A DNA stretch of 5,802 bases from Parachlamydiaceae bacterium (lineage in GTDB: Bacteria; Chlamydiota; Chlamydiia; Chlamydiales; Parachlamydiaceae), in NCBI GenBank assembly GCA_013698165.1, contig JACCVN010000096.1:1-5802 (forward strand), in the 5' to 3' direction. The position numbers and the translations under genes are program-made. Of this stretch, positions 1-5,675 are shown in pieces. Positions within the stretch are counted from its first letter, which is position 1; each line of letters opens with the position of its first letter. The notes beneath the pieces were generated by a model that saw only the letters and a program-made list of their open reading frames with translations, did no database searches and was not told the DNA's origin.

Positions 1-1
1 A

Positions 2-73
2 CATGCTGCCGCCGCATTCGCGGCTATCGGACTTCTGCAGCTACGGATTAAGGGCGTTAACTTTGTACAGTAA
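2..73 (+). CDS. C-terminal end of an unidentified protein (partial at window edge)
   Basis: One plus-strand frame is open from the window edge to TAA at 71-73 and gives 23 residues. They begin HAAAAFAAIGLL and end IKGVNFVQ, an alanine-rich helix-like stretch followed by a basic tail. Local base composition is clearly more GC-rich than the following 100 bases, which fits the end of a real gene running in from the left. Too little remains to identify the family. The gene would converge on the minus-strand kinase, leaving about 96 AT-rich bases between the two stops. I see no convincing hairpin terminator there. Confidence 0.4.
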   Translation, partial: HAAAAFAAIGLLQLRIKGVNFVQ

Positions 74-169
74 ATGCCAGAAAAAAACCACAAACATCTA
101 AATTAATAATTGTATCGACATATAATCCACATAAAGGAACTTGTCTGAAAACTGCATAAAATTAACACA

Positions 170-910
170 CTAACTTGTGGTCATTGACGACTTGCTAGGT
201 TGGCTTATCTGCACTTGTTTTGGCATAGCACCATAAATTTTGGATAATCTTACTGCCACTTCATCCGGTGTTAGTCTAAAATTTGGATCGAACTGAAGGC
301 AACCCTGGATCACAAAAAGTAATTCCATCATGCGCTCATTATAATTGGAGGCACTACCTATTCGATTAAACACATCAGTTATCATACCGGGAAGGTTTTG
401 TAAAATGACATTCGGGTCTTCAGGCAATCGACTCCAAGAGTAAAACCAGGAATTTCCAGAAAGTAAGACTAGCATCGTGATTCCCAAACCCCAGACATCA
501 GCCTTTGGGTCGGCATAATAATTTTTGTTTAAGGCTTGTGAAACTAGCATTTCTGGACATTGAAATCCAGGGGTCGCATCTGCAACAGCTTTCAAACCAA
601 TTCTACAAGTCATTCCAAAATCTGTAGTTCTCGGTTTCAAATTCTTTTCCAAAAGAATGTTAGTAGGCTTAAAGTCACGATGAGCAAACCCTAATTGATG
701 CAGCACAGCTAACTGTTCAGCGCTTTTTGCCATTATATAAACTTTTCTCTTTAGATCAGGATTCTTAACTTGCGAATTCAAATCTCCACCCTCAAAGTAG
801 TCCATAATCATCCCGATTTTAGAGACATTATTTTCTCGTAACTCTTTAAATATTTTTGAATCCCCCAATTCTAAACGGTCCTTGATATGTAACCGGAGAT
901 CCTGTGGCAA
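170..910 (-). CDS. Protein kinase, catalytic C-terminal portion (frameshifted from the upstream ORF)
   Basis: This frame encodes most of a eukaryotic-type Ser/Thr protein kinase domain. Counting from the first possible start (TTG at 908-910), the hinge region is MIMDYFEGGDL at about 34-44. The catalytic loop is HRDFKPTN with Asp79, Lys81 and Asn84. The metal-binding DFG is at 97-99, followed by the activation segment ATPGFQCPE (CPE in place of APE) and the C-lobe motif DVWGLG at 138-143. The catalytic Asp and the DFG Asp are both present. The glycine loop, the beta-3 lysine and helix C are missing from this ORF, and the TTG start has no ribosome binding site. The missing parts lie in the overlapping upstream ORF on the same strand. 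I therefore read the two as one gene broken at 862-866, not as two genes. The substrate is unknown; effector or signalling roles are possible but not shown. The tail after about residue 228 is polar and Ser/Gln-rich. Confidence 0.8.
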   Translation of the reverse strand: MPQDLRLHIKDRLELGDSKIFKELRENNVSKIGMIMDYFEGGDLNSQVKNPDLKRKVYIMAKSAEQLAVLHQLGFAHRDFKPTNILLEKNLKPRTTDFGMTCRIGLKAVADATPGFQCPEMLVSQALNKNYYADPKADVWGLGITMLVLLSGNSWFYSWSRLPEDPNVILQNLPGMITDVFNRIGSASNYNERMMELLFVIQGCLQFDPNFRLTPDEVAVRLSKIYGAMPKQVQISQPSKSSMTTS

Positions 911-1475
911 ATAGATCAGGTCTAATATTTTCGAGCACGTGGTTCACATGTACTTCAGTTTTGGTGACAAAAATTTTCTTAGTAGACCTAAACACTTTCT
1001 TCCTACCCGAATTAATGTGAAGGGCCAAAGTCACTCTGTTAACTGATCCGAGGGCTAATTCTTTTACACCACCATGGGTTTTCAAAAGAATATGCCAACC
1101 CTGTTGAGGCCCAGAGTTAGCTAGATCAGCGTTCAATTGTACAAAAACATCTAGTTCACTTGTAATGTCGTTAAATTTATTATTGTTTATAGAATTATAA
1201 TCAACTGTTCTGGGATTCAAGGATTTTGCCACTTTTGAAATTTGAAGATGTTCAGAAGGAGGTTGTTTAATGATTTTTCGGTTTCCTTCACAGTTGATTA
1301 CAGCCAAATAGATGTTGGAAAAATAGGAATTCACATCGATTTTTTCTGTGGGTGATAATATTAAGTCCTTCTCAGAAAAAGGGCTTTCCTCTATTTTGAC
1401 ATATTGATCATCTTTCACTTTATTCTGTGCGTTCAGTGATGTGTGAAAAAGAAAAGTATTTGTTATATTAATCAT
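846..1475 (-). CDS. Protein kinase, N-terminal portion (truncated by frameshift)
   Basis: This is the 5' part of the split kinase gene. An ATG at 1518-1520 is possible, but the ATG at 1473-1475 has AGAAGG just upstream and is preferred. From that start the first 100 or so residues are polar and match no family I know. The kinase N-lobe then seems to begin around ELALGSVNRVTLALHINSG, a poor glycine loop. It continues into KKVFRSTKK, where beta-3 would be, and TKTEVHVNHVLEN, where helix C with its Glu would be. The canonical VAIK lysine is not clear, so the N-lobe is divergent. The frame stops at 846-848, shortly after GPFRIGG. Deleting one of the five G at 862-866 gives GPFRIGDSKIFKELREN and runs directly into the catalytic portion. 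The repaired protein would have 434 residues from this start. Activity of the gene as written is doubtful unless slippage or a sequencing error explains the break. Confidence 0.6.
   Translation of the reverse strand: MINITNTFLFHTSLNAQNKVKDDQYVKIEESPFSEKDLILSPTEKIDVNSYFSNIYLAVINCEGNRKIIKQPPSEHLQISKVAKSLNPRTVDYNSINNNKFNDITSELDVFVQLNADLANSGPQQGWHILLKTHGGVKELALGSVNRVTLALHINSGRKKVFRSTKKIFVTKTEVHVNHVLENIRPDLFATGSPVTYQGPFRIGGFKNI
862..866 (-). other. G5 homopolymer at the kinase frame break
   Basis: On the coding strand the sequence reads ATT GGG GGA TTC in the upstream frame and TTG GGG GAT TCA in the downstream frame. With four G instead of five the reading is ATT GGG GAT TCA, which joins the two kinase parts without loss. 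A homopolymer length change is the simplest explanation. A sequencing error, a true mutation or transcriptional/translational slippage would all look the same here. Confidence 0.6.
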
Positions 1476-1478
1476 AAA

Positions 1479-1484
1479 CCTTCT
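1479..1484 (-). promoter_or_regulatory. Ribosome binding site deciding the kinase start
   Basis: AGAAGG on the minus strand lies 3 bases before the ATG at 1473-1475. The alternative ATG at 1518-1520, 45 bases further upstream, has only AT-rich sequence with no purine-rich box. This favours the shorter protein, although the spacing is tight. Confidence 0.45.
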
Positions 1485-1551
1485 AACGTTAAATTTTTTA
1501 AATTTTACAATAACACACATTATTTATAAGTGCTAACAAAAAAACTAACGC

Positions 1552-1580
1552 ATTATATTATGTAATAATTTAATATGCAA
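1552..1580 (-). promoter_or_regulatory. Putative sigma-70 type promoter of the kinase gene
   Basis: On the minus strand a perfect -10 box TATAAT (1552-1557) is preceded, after a 17-base spacer, by TTGCAT (1575-1580), which keeps the TTG of the -35 consensus. It lies about 77 bases upstream of the preferred kinase start, in the divergent region shared with zwf. AT-rich DNA yields such matches by chance, so support is moderate. Confidence 0.4.
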
Positions 1581-1686
1581 ATAACTTATATTTTATTAAT
1601 TGATATTGAATGGAAAATTCTGTACAAATTTTTCCGCTATTACACTAGTCGCAGGTTTAAAATTCGGATTTATATGTAGACAATCA

Positions 1687-1715
1687 TTGAAAACAACCGT
1701 ATCTTTATGCATAAA
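1687..1715 (+). promoter_or_regulatory. Weak promoter candidate for zwf
   Basis: TTGAAA (1687-1692) and CATAAA (1710-1715) are separated by 17 bases and end 34 bases before the preferred zwf ATG. The -35 box is a good match and the -10 box is poor. If real, it would support the ATG at 1750 over the far-upstream TTG at 1600. Confidence 0.25.
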
Positions 1716-1740
1716 AGGACCAAAAGTCAAACTAATACTA

Positions 1741-1745
1741 AGGAA
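1741..1745 (+). promoter_or_regulatory. Ribosome binding site deciding the zwf start
   Basis: AGGAA lies 4 bases before the ATG at 1750-1752. The open frame extends back to a TTG at 1600, but that start has no Shine-Dalgarno sequence, and the 50 extra residues do not resemble the N-terminus of any G6PD I know. Confidence 0.6.
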
Positions 1746-1749
1746 TAAT

Positions 1750-3318
1750 ATGAAATCGAAATCTTGGATATATATAATTTTATTTGCCTTTACAATATTA
1801 CATGCTGAGTATTTTCAACCCATAGTACCGAATCCACAGCTTGCCTCTGAACAACTTGAATCTCGACCTTGTGTAGTAGTTTTATTTGGAGCTACCGGCG
1901 ATCTAACCACCAGAAAACTACTCCCAGCCCTCTATAATCTTGCAAAAGAAGGTCATCTATCTGACAACACTGTGATTGTCGGTTACGCCAGAAGAGGCCT
2001 ATCAAATGACACCTTTCGAGAGCAGATGGAAAAGGCGATCGATCAATTTTCAAGAAGCAAACTTGGTGACCGAACATTTTGGGATGAATTCAAAAATATA
2101 ATAATTTTCCACAAGGGTGAATTCGACAACGATTCCGACTATGAAGACTTAGATAAGCTGTTATCAAAAATAGACGATGATTATGGCACTAGCGGAAATA
2201 GGATTTATTACTTGGCTACTCAACCAAGCTATTTTCCAAAAATCATTGATAACCTGCACAAGCATAAATTAATCTACGAGCCCTCTGATACAAAGTGGTC
2301 CAGAGTACTCATCGAAAAACCTTTTGGAGATTCCCTTCAGACTGCCATTGATCTGCAAAAACACATTTCTACTCGTCTGCATGAAAACCAAACTTATCGC
2401 ATCGATCATTATTTAGGAAAAGAAGGTGTTCAAAATCTCTTAGCTTTAAGGTTCGAGAACCGCATATTTGAACCAATTTGGAACCATGAGCAAATTGACA
2501 ATATTCAAATTACTCTTAGTGAAGATATTGGGATTGGGACAAGAGGAAATTTCTGGGAAGAAACAGGAGCCCTAAGGGATTTCTTCCAAAACCATCTTAT
2601 GCAGCTTCTAGCAATTGTTGCCATGGAACCTCCACAGGAATTGAACGCTGAAAGTATCCACATAGAGAAAATAAAAGCTCTTAAAGCTGTACGCCCAATA
2701 GCCCCACAAGACTTTGATCGTTTTGTCATTCGCGGCCAATATGGTGAAGGCTCAAATATATTAGGTTATAGACAAGAGCAGGCTGTCTCAAAAACTTCGA
2801 ACGTGGAAACTTTCATGGCTGCCACACTTTTCATAGATAACGAACGCTGGAAAGACGTCCCTTTCTATATCCGTGGTGGAAAGCGTTTGCCTAAACAACT
2901 CACAGAAGTCGCTGTCACATTCAAGTCACAATCCGGAAAGCCTGCGAATACTCTTTTCATTCGAATCCAACCCGATATGGGCGTGTTTTTTAGAATTCTC
3001 TCCAAGACTCCAGGCATTGCGATCGACAAGGTTGAACCTGTGACATTTGGATTCACTTTAAGTTCAAGTTTTTCTACACCTTCTCCGGATGCTTATGAGA
3101 AATTGTTTCATGCTTCCATCCTTGGCGACAAAAGCCTTTTTGTGGATCCCCAAGAACAAATTATCGCATGGCAGTTGCTTACACCTGTCCTTCAACATTG
3201 GAATTCTATTTCACCATTAGACTTTCCAAATTATTCTCCTGGCTCCTGGGGCCCCGATGCTGCAGAAAAGATGCTACACGAAAATGGCCACCAATGGGTC
3301 ACGAGTGGATTGAAATAG
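1750..3318 (+). CDS. zwf: Glucose-6-phosphate 1-dehydrogenase with a signal-like N-terminus
   Basis: The 522-residue product oxidises glucose-6-phosphate to 6-phosphogluconolactone with NADP+, the first step of the oxidative pentose phosphate pathway. The nucleotide-binding motif GATGDL lies at 47-52 and EKPFG at 189-193. The substrate-site motif RIDHYLGKE is at 217-225 and NHLMQ at 281-285. By analogy with the Leuconostoc enzyme, Asp219 and His282 form the catalytic dyad and Lys224 binds substrate. RGGKRLPK further on is also typical, and the protein runs to the usual C-terminus, so it looks complete and functional. The oddity is the first 20 residues: two lysines, a hydrophobic run WIYIILFAFTIL and then HAE, which together look like a signal peptide or membrane anchor. 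G6PD is normally cytosolic. About 40 residues precede the Rossmann fold. The ATG at 1750 is chosen for its ribosome binding site. The hydrolase gene follows after 35 bases and is probably co-transcribed; no pgl gene follows. Confidence 0.95.
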   Translation: MKSKSWIYIILFAFTILHAEYFQPIVPNPQLASEQLESRPCVVVLFGATGDLTTRKLLPALYNLAKEGHLSDNTVIVGYARRGLSNDTFREQMEKAIDQFSRSKLGDRTFWDEFKNIIIFHKGEFDNDSDYEDLDKLLSKIDDDYGTSGNRIYYLATQPSYFPKIIDNLHKHKLIYEPSDTKWSRVLIEKPFGDSLQTAIDLQKHISTRLHENQTYRIDHYLGKEGVQNLLALRFENRIFEPIWNHEQIDNIQITLSEDIGIGTRGNFWEETGALRDFFQNHLMQLLAIVAMEPPQELNAESIHIEKIKALKAVRPIAPQDFDRFVIRGQYGEGSNILGYRQEQAVSKTSNVETFMAATLFIDNERWKDVPFYIRGGKRLPKQLTEVAVTFKSQSGKPANTLFIRIQPDMGVFFRILSKTPGIAIDKVEPVTFGFTLSSSFSTPSPDAYEKLFHASILGDKSLFVDPQEQIIAWQLLTPVLQHWNSISPLDFPNYSPGSWGPDAAEKMLHENGHQWVTSGLK

Positions 3319-3353
3319 GGCATCATTTTAATTAATACATAAAGAGGATTTGT

Positions 3354-4493
3354 ATGCAATTTCATCAAGACTCGGCATTTGATGCGCAGTTAAAACGAAC
3401 ATTTGGATACTGCGTTCAAGGCGGCGCGGAGTTAAGCGAATGCCTCTCTGTAGCTAAAAAAATTAAGTCTCGCGACTATAATGGTTGGTATGAGGCCTGG
3501 AGCTTTATGGCTGATCAACTCAATCGAGCCGCTACCCAGGAAATGCAGCAGCAAAGCAATACTAGTGCAGGCGAAAAGTTGCTTCGTGCGAGCAACTACT
3601 ATCGCACTGCCTACTTTTTCCTGGAAGAAAATCCGGAAGATAAACGGATTGCAACATCCCTTGAGCTCAGTAAAAAGGCATTTAAAAGTGCTTTAGAACT
3701 CTTAACAATAAGCCATGTTCCTCTAAAAATTCCCTTTGACGGTGGCTTTTTGCCAGGTTACCTTTATTTGTCAAACGATCCAACATCCAAGCTTTTAATC
3801 GATACCGGTGGTGGGGATAGTATCCTTGAGGAACTCTATTTCATTTCAGGGGCCGCGGCATTGAAAAGAAGCTATCACTGCCTTACCTTTGAAGGGCCTG
3901 GACAAGGCAGCGTTCTTCGCCTGCAAAAAATGCCCTTTCGTCATGATTGGGAAGTTGTCATAAAAGCAGTCATCGACAATGTCGAGAATAATTATCCTGA
4001 ATTCACGTCCAACATTGCTTTAAGAGGTGATAGTTTCGGAGGCTACCTTGCAGCACGCGCAGCTGCATACGAGAAACGTATCAAAGCATGCATACTAAAT
4101 CCAGGGATCTTGAATCCTATGGGGTCACTTGAAAAGTTGAATTCAAAATGGCTGCAATCGGTACTGTTTTTTCTCTTCCCACGCCTAAAATTTAAGATAC
4201 GCAGTCGCTTTATGCGTTTTGGTGCACGTTCAGTTCCGGAAATGATTGAACGCTGCAAAGCCTTTAATATGGATCAAGAGGTAAAGATGATTTCATGTCC
4301 GGTGTTCATCATCGATAATGAAGAAGAGCATATCACAAAGGGAGAGGCCTTTAAGCTCTATGAACAGTTGCAATGTCCGAAAAAATACGTGTTATTTACC
4401 AAAGATCAATGTTCCGGAGGGCACTGTCAACCGCTTGCTCAGCTCAACACACAAGAAATGATCTTCGATTGGCTAGATACTATTTTTAAATAA
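3354..4493 (+). CDS. Alpha/beta hydrolase, FrsA / DHPON hydrolase / Ayg1-like
   Basis: The 379-residue protein has a helical N-terminal region (about 1-115) with the patterns YNGWYEAWSFMADQLNR and RASNYYRTAYFFL, seen in the hydrolase group that includes 2,6-dihydroxypseudooxynicotine hydrolase and fungal Ayg1. An alpha/beta hydrolase core follows. DTGGGDS at 150-156 sits where the oxyanion-hole strand ends. FEGPGQG at 179-185 is the family's typical turn. GDSFGG at 225-230 is the nucleophile elbow with Ser227. HCQ at 357-359 supplies the likely catalytic His357. The acid position falls in DNEEEH (321-326), where Glu325 seems to stand where Asp is common. The substrate is unknown; relatives cleave C-C or ester bonds. 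There is no signal peptide, so it is probably cytosolic. GAGGA lies 5 bases before the ATG. The gene sits 35 bases after zwf on the same strand, with no terminator between them, suggesting an operon, though no metabolic link is evident. Confidence 0.85.
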   Translation: MQFHQDSAFDAQLKRTFGYCVQGGAELSECLSVAKKIKSRDYNGWYEAWSFMADQLNRAATQEMQQQSNTSAGEKLLRASNYYRTAYFFLEENPEDKRIATSLELSKKAFKSALELLTISHVPLKIPFDGGFLPGYLYLSNDPTSKLLIDTGGGDSILEELYFISGAAALKRSYHCLTFEGPGQGSVLRLQKMPFRHDWEVVIKAVIDNVENNYPEFTSNIALRGDSFGGYLAARAAAYEKRIKACILNPGILNPMGSLEKLNSKWLQSVLFFLFPRLKFKIRSRFMRFGARSVPEMIERCKAFNMDQEVKMISCPVFIIDNEEEHITKGEAFKLYEQLQCPKKYVLFTKDQCSGGHCQPLAQLNTQEMIFDWLDTIFK

Positions 4494-4515
4494 TCAAAAA
4501 TGAGAGCTGTGTGAT

Positions 4516-4535
4516 GGTTAAGTTTTTGCTTAACC
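4516..4535 (+). terminator. Hairpin after the hydrolase gene, possible weak terminator
   Basis: GGTTAAG (4516-4522) and CTTAACC (4529-4535) form a perfect 7-bp stem with a TTTTTG loop, 22 bases after the hydrolase stop. No T-run follows on the plus strand, so it is not a classic intrinsic terminator. It may stabilise the 3' end of the transcript or help termination together with the next hairpin (AACCCT / AGGGTT, 4555-4570). Confidence 0.3.
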
Positions 4536-4544
4536 TTAGATAGA

Positions 4545-5013
4545 AAAAGAGAGAAACCCTTTTCAGGGTTATGAGGGCTTGTTTTGATTACACTGGGTGT
4601 TGTTTTGTGGAGCAACTACCACAAAGCCCACAGAGAACACAGAGAGAGGCGCAAGGAGAAACGACGCTTGGATCTTAATGCCTGTTGCGAGACGCAGCAA
4701 GCAGGAGTTAATTTTGTTAGTGTCGTTCGTCCTAAGACCCCCTCTCTGTGTTCTCTGCGGGCGCTGTGGCAGTTACTACACAAAAACAACCCTAGTACAC
4801 TGTCAAGATAGTATTTTCGACTATTTCTGCGTCAAAGCCCCATGGTTTGCCGATAATAAAAGGGGCTGTATTGACTAATACAACCCCTTTTACGATCGAC
4901 AAACCACGTGAGCTTTCACGCTATAAATAGTCGAAAATTCTACCTTGACAGTGTACTAGGCTACGGGTATGTAAAAAAAGCCCTCATGACACTGACAAGG
5001 GTTCTTCTCTTTT
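4545..5013. mobile_element. Fold-back (MITE-like) element interrupted by a second element
   Basis: The two ends are inverted copies: AAAAGAGAG-AAACCC, GTTATGAGGGCTT on the left match the reverse complement of AAGCCCTCATGAC, GGGTTCTTCTCTTTT on the right. The arms continue inward through GTTGTTTTGTGG (4599-4610) against CACAAAAACAAC (4779-4790), and CAGAGAACACAGAGAG against its complement near 4741-4757. They meet at a tip CCTG-TTGC (4681-4688) / GCAA-(G)-CAGG (4697-4705). Left arm is about 147 bases. The right arm is about 156 once the nested insert and one TA are subtracted, so the whole element would have been about 305 bp. It encodes no convincing protein; the open frames across it simply read the hairpin arms. 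I saw no target-site duplication. It could also be an old repeat used as a bidirectional terminator. Confidence 0.7.
4795..4956. mobile_element. Nested 162-bp palindromic MITE, IS630/Tc1-like, with TA duplication
   Basis: The element begins GTACACTGTCAAG and ends with its complement CTTGACAGTGTAC. With the flanking CCTA/TAGG the outer 36 bases on each side (4791-4826, 4925-4960) match with only two mismatches. The inner part also pairs: TAAAAGGGGCTGTATT (4857-4872) faces AATACAACCCCTTTTA (4877-4892) with one mismatch and a 4-base loop, so nearly the entire element is one long hairpin. The flanks read C-TA-[element]-TA-G, exactly a CTAG target with TA duplicated, as IS630 and Tc1/mariner transposases produce. 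Removing the element and one TA restores CCTAGG within the right arm of the larger fold-back element. It carries no transposase, so it would depend on one encoded elsewhere. Confidence 0.75.
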
Positions 5014-5035
5014 AAACATATTCAGGATTTAAAAG

Positions 5036-5104
5036 ATTTGGTAAGGATCAGGGTTGTAAATCCCTCGACTCACGTCTCCGTTGGTTCGAGTCCAACCGCC
5101 CCCA
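5036..5104 (+). pseudogene. 3' part of a tRNA-Tyr-like gene, 5' half missing
   Basis: A perfect T-arm, GTTGG-TTCGAGT-CCAAC, is followed by CGCCCCC and discriminator A at 5104, the 3' acceptor strand. Upstream is a long variable arm with GAC/GTC stem and an anticodon loop TTGTAAA, giving anticodon GTA (Tyr). Tyrosine tRNAs of bacteria have such a long variable arm. The anticodon stem pairs poorly (a 4-bp AGGG/CCCT stem with one extra base in the loop). The D-arm is reduced to about GGTAAGGATC, and no GGGGGCG 5' acceptor strand exists upstream, where the fold-back element ends about 20 bases away. CCA is not encoded after the discriminator. I read it as a truncated, non-functional copy. A 3' tRNA fragment of this kind often marks an integrase attachment site, but no integrase is visible here. 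Confidence 0.6.
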
Positions 5105-5109
5105 TCTGC

Positions 5110-5143
5110 TAAGTTCTGAATTCTAAGTTATAAGTTCTGAATT
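5110..5143. repeat. Short direct repeat TAAGTTCTGAATT with 21-bp period
   Basis: TAAGTTCTGAATT occurs at 5110-5122 and again at 5131-5143, with a partial third copy CTAAGTTA between them. It starts immediately after the tRNA fragment. Its function is unknown; it may be a slippage product or part of an element junction. Confidence 0.55.
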
Positions 5144-5244
5144 AAGCCTAAACACTTCTTCTCTATTTTATATCCACGTGTCATTGAATACTGGCTCGCT
5201 CAAAGAGCGTACAAATGAACTTGCTATAAGTGTTGTATGCTTAG

Positions 5245-5481
5245 AGTCTACTACTAATCGGCAGAATACAAGATTTTTTTAAACGTATTCAAGATGTTCA
5301 AAAAAAATTTACTCACAGTGAATTTATGCGTATTCAAGATTGTCTAATTTCTGACAACAAGGCAATTTTTCAATATGATATCACTCTCACTTTGCAAAAT
5401 GAGACAAAATAGGTATTAAATGTGATGGCAAATGCAACAATTGATGATGCGCTTATTACAATGGTCACAAGTTTCTCATAA
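5245..5481 (+). pseudogene. Remnant of a small protein gene with an internal stop (possibly NTF2/SnoaL-like)
   Basis: A coding-like stretch reads IQDFFKRIQDVQKKF, then HSEFMRIQDCLISDN, then QYDITLTLQNETK, and meets an in-frame TAG at 5410-5412. The same frame continues VLNVMANATIDDALITMV to TAA at 5479-5481. The alternation of strand-like segments and the pattern of a dyad ending in a short IDD...I turn resembles the C-terminal half of NTF2/SnoaL-like small proteins, but this is a weak impression. The frame is blocked upstream by TAG at 5242-5244 and TAA slightly earlier. Fragments in neighbouring frames from about 5180 (VIEYWLAQRAYK, then NELAISVV) may be the displaced N-terminal part. There is no good start codon or ribosome binding site, so I treat it as a decayed gene. 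Confidence 0.4.
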
Positions 5482-5675
5482 GGAATAAATTTAATATAAT
5501 TTAAATCTGCAATGATAGTAAGTCTCGATTTATTTCACACCCAAATACGTTAAGTGCAAATTTAAATTGCACCTGAACATAATTTCAATCAATTCTATTC
5601 ATTATTTTTATACAAAAATATAAATTTACTTTATGTTTATTTTGATGCATGTATAAATATTAACGAATTATAGTT
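5482..5675. other. AT-rich spacer without genes
   Basis: About 190 bases of very AT-rich DNA with stops in all frames. The only structure I see is an interrupted palindrome GTGCAA / TTGCAC at 5554-5559 and 5567-5572 with an AT-rich centre. It could be a regulator binding site or simply chance. Confidence 0.4.

Noticed and set aside
1600..1749. TTG start at 1600 adding 50 residues to G6PD
   Set aside because: No Shine-Dalgarno sequence, AT-rich non-coding-like composition, and a better supported ATG at 1750. The extra residues do not resemble a G6PD N-terminus.
1892..3056. Minus-strand open frames at 1892-2077, 2505-2729 and 2865-3056
   Set aside because: They lie wholly inside zwf, which has strong family motifs on the other strand; they are shadows.
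3481..4258. Open frames at 3481-3696 (plus) and 4043-4258 (minus) inside the hydrolase gene
   Set aside because: Shadow frames of a well supported hydrolase, with no independent start signals.
4584..4878. Two overlapping plus-strand open frames (4584-4811 and 4597-4878) of 75 and 93 codons
   Set aside because: They read across the arms of inverted repeats, lack ribosome binding sites, and their low-complexity residues come from the CACAGAGA repeat words.
4972..5013. Intrinsic terminator on the minus strand (hairpin followed by T-run at 4974-4980)
   Set aside because: There is no minus-strand gene upstream of it to terminate, and the sequence is explained as the arm of the fold-back element.
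4545..5143. CRISPR array
   Set aside because: The repeats are inverted arms and one pair of short direct repeats, with no regular repeat-spacer pattern.
5554..5572. Palindrome GTGCAA / TTGCAC as an operator
   Set aside because: Short, with no adjacent intact gene or promoter to regulate. Such dyads are common in AT-rich DNA, so it is mentioned only within the spacer entry.
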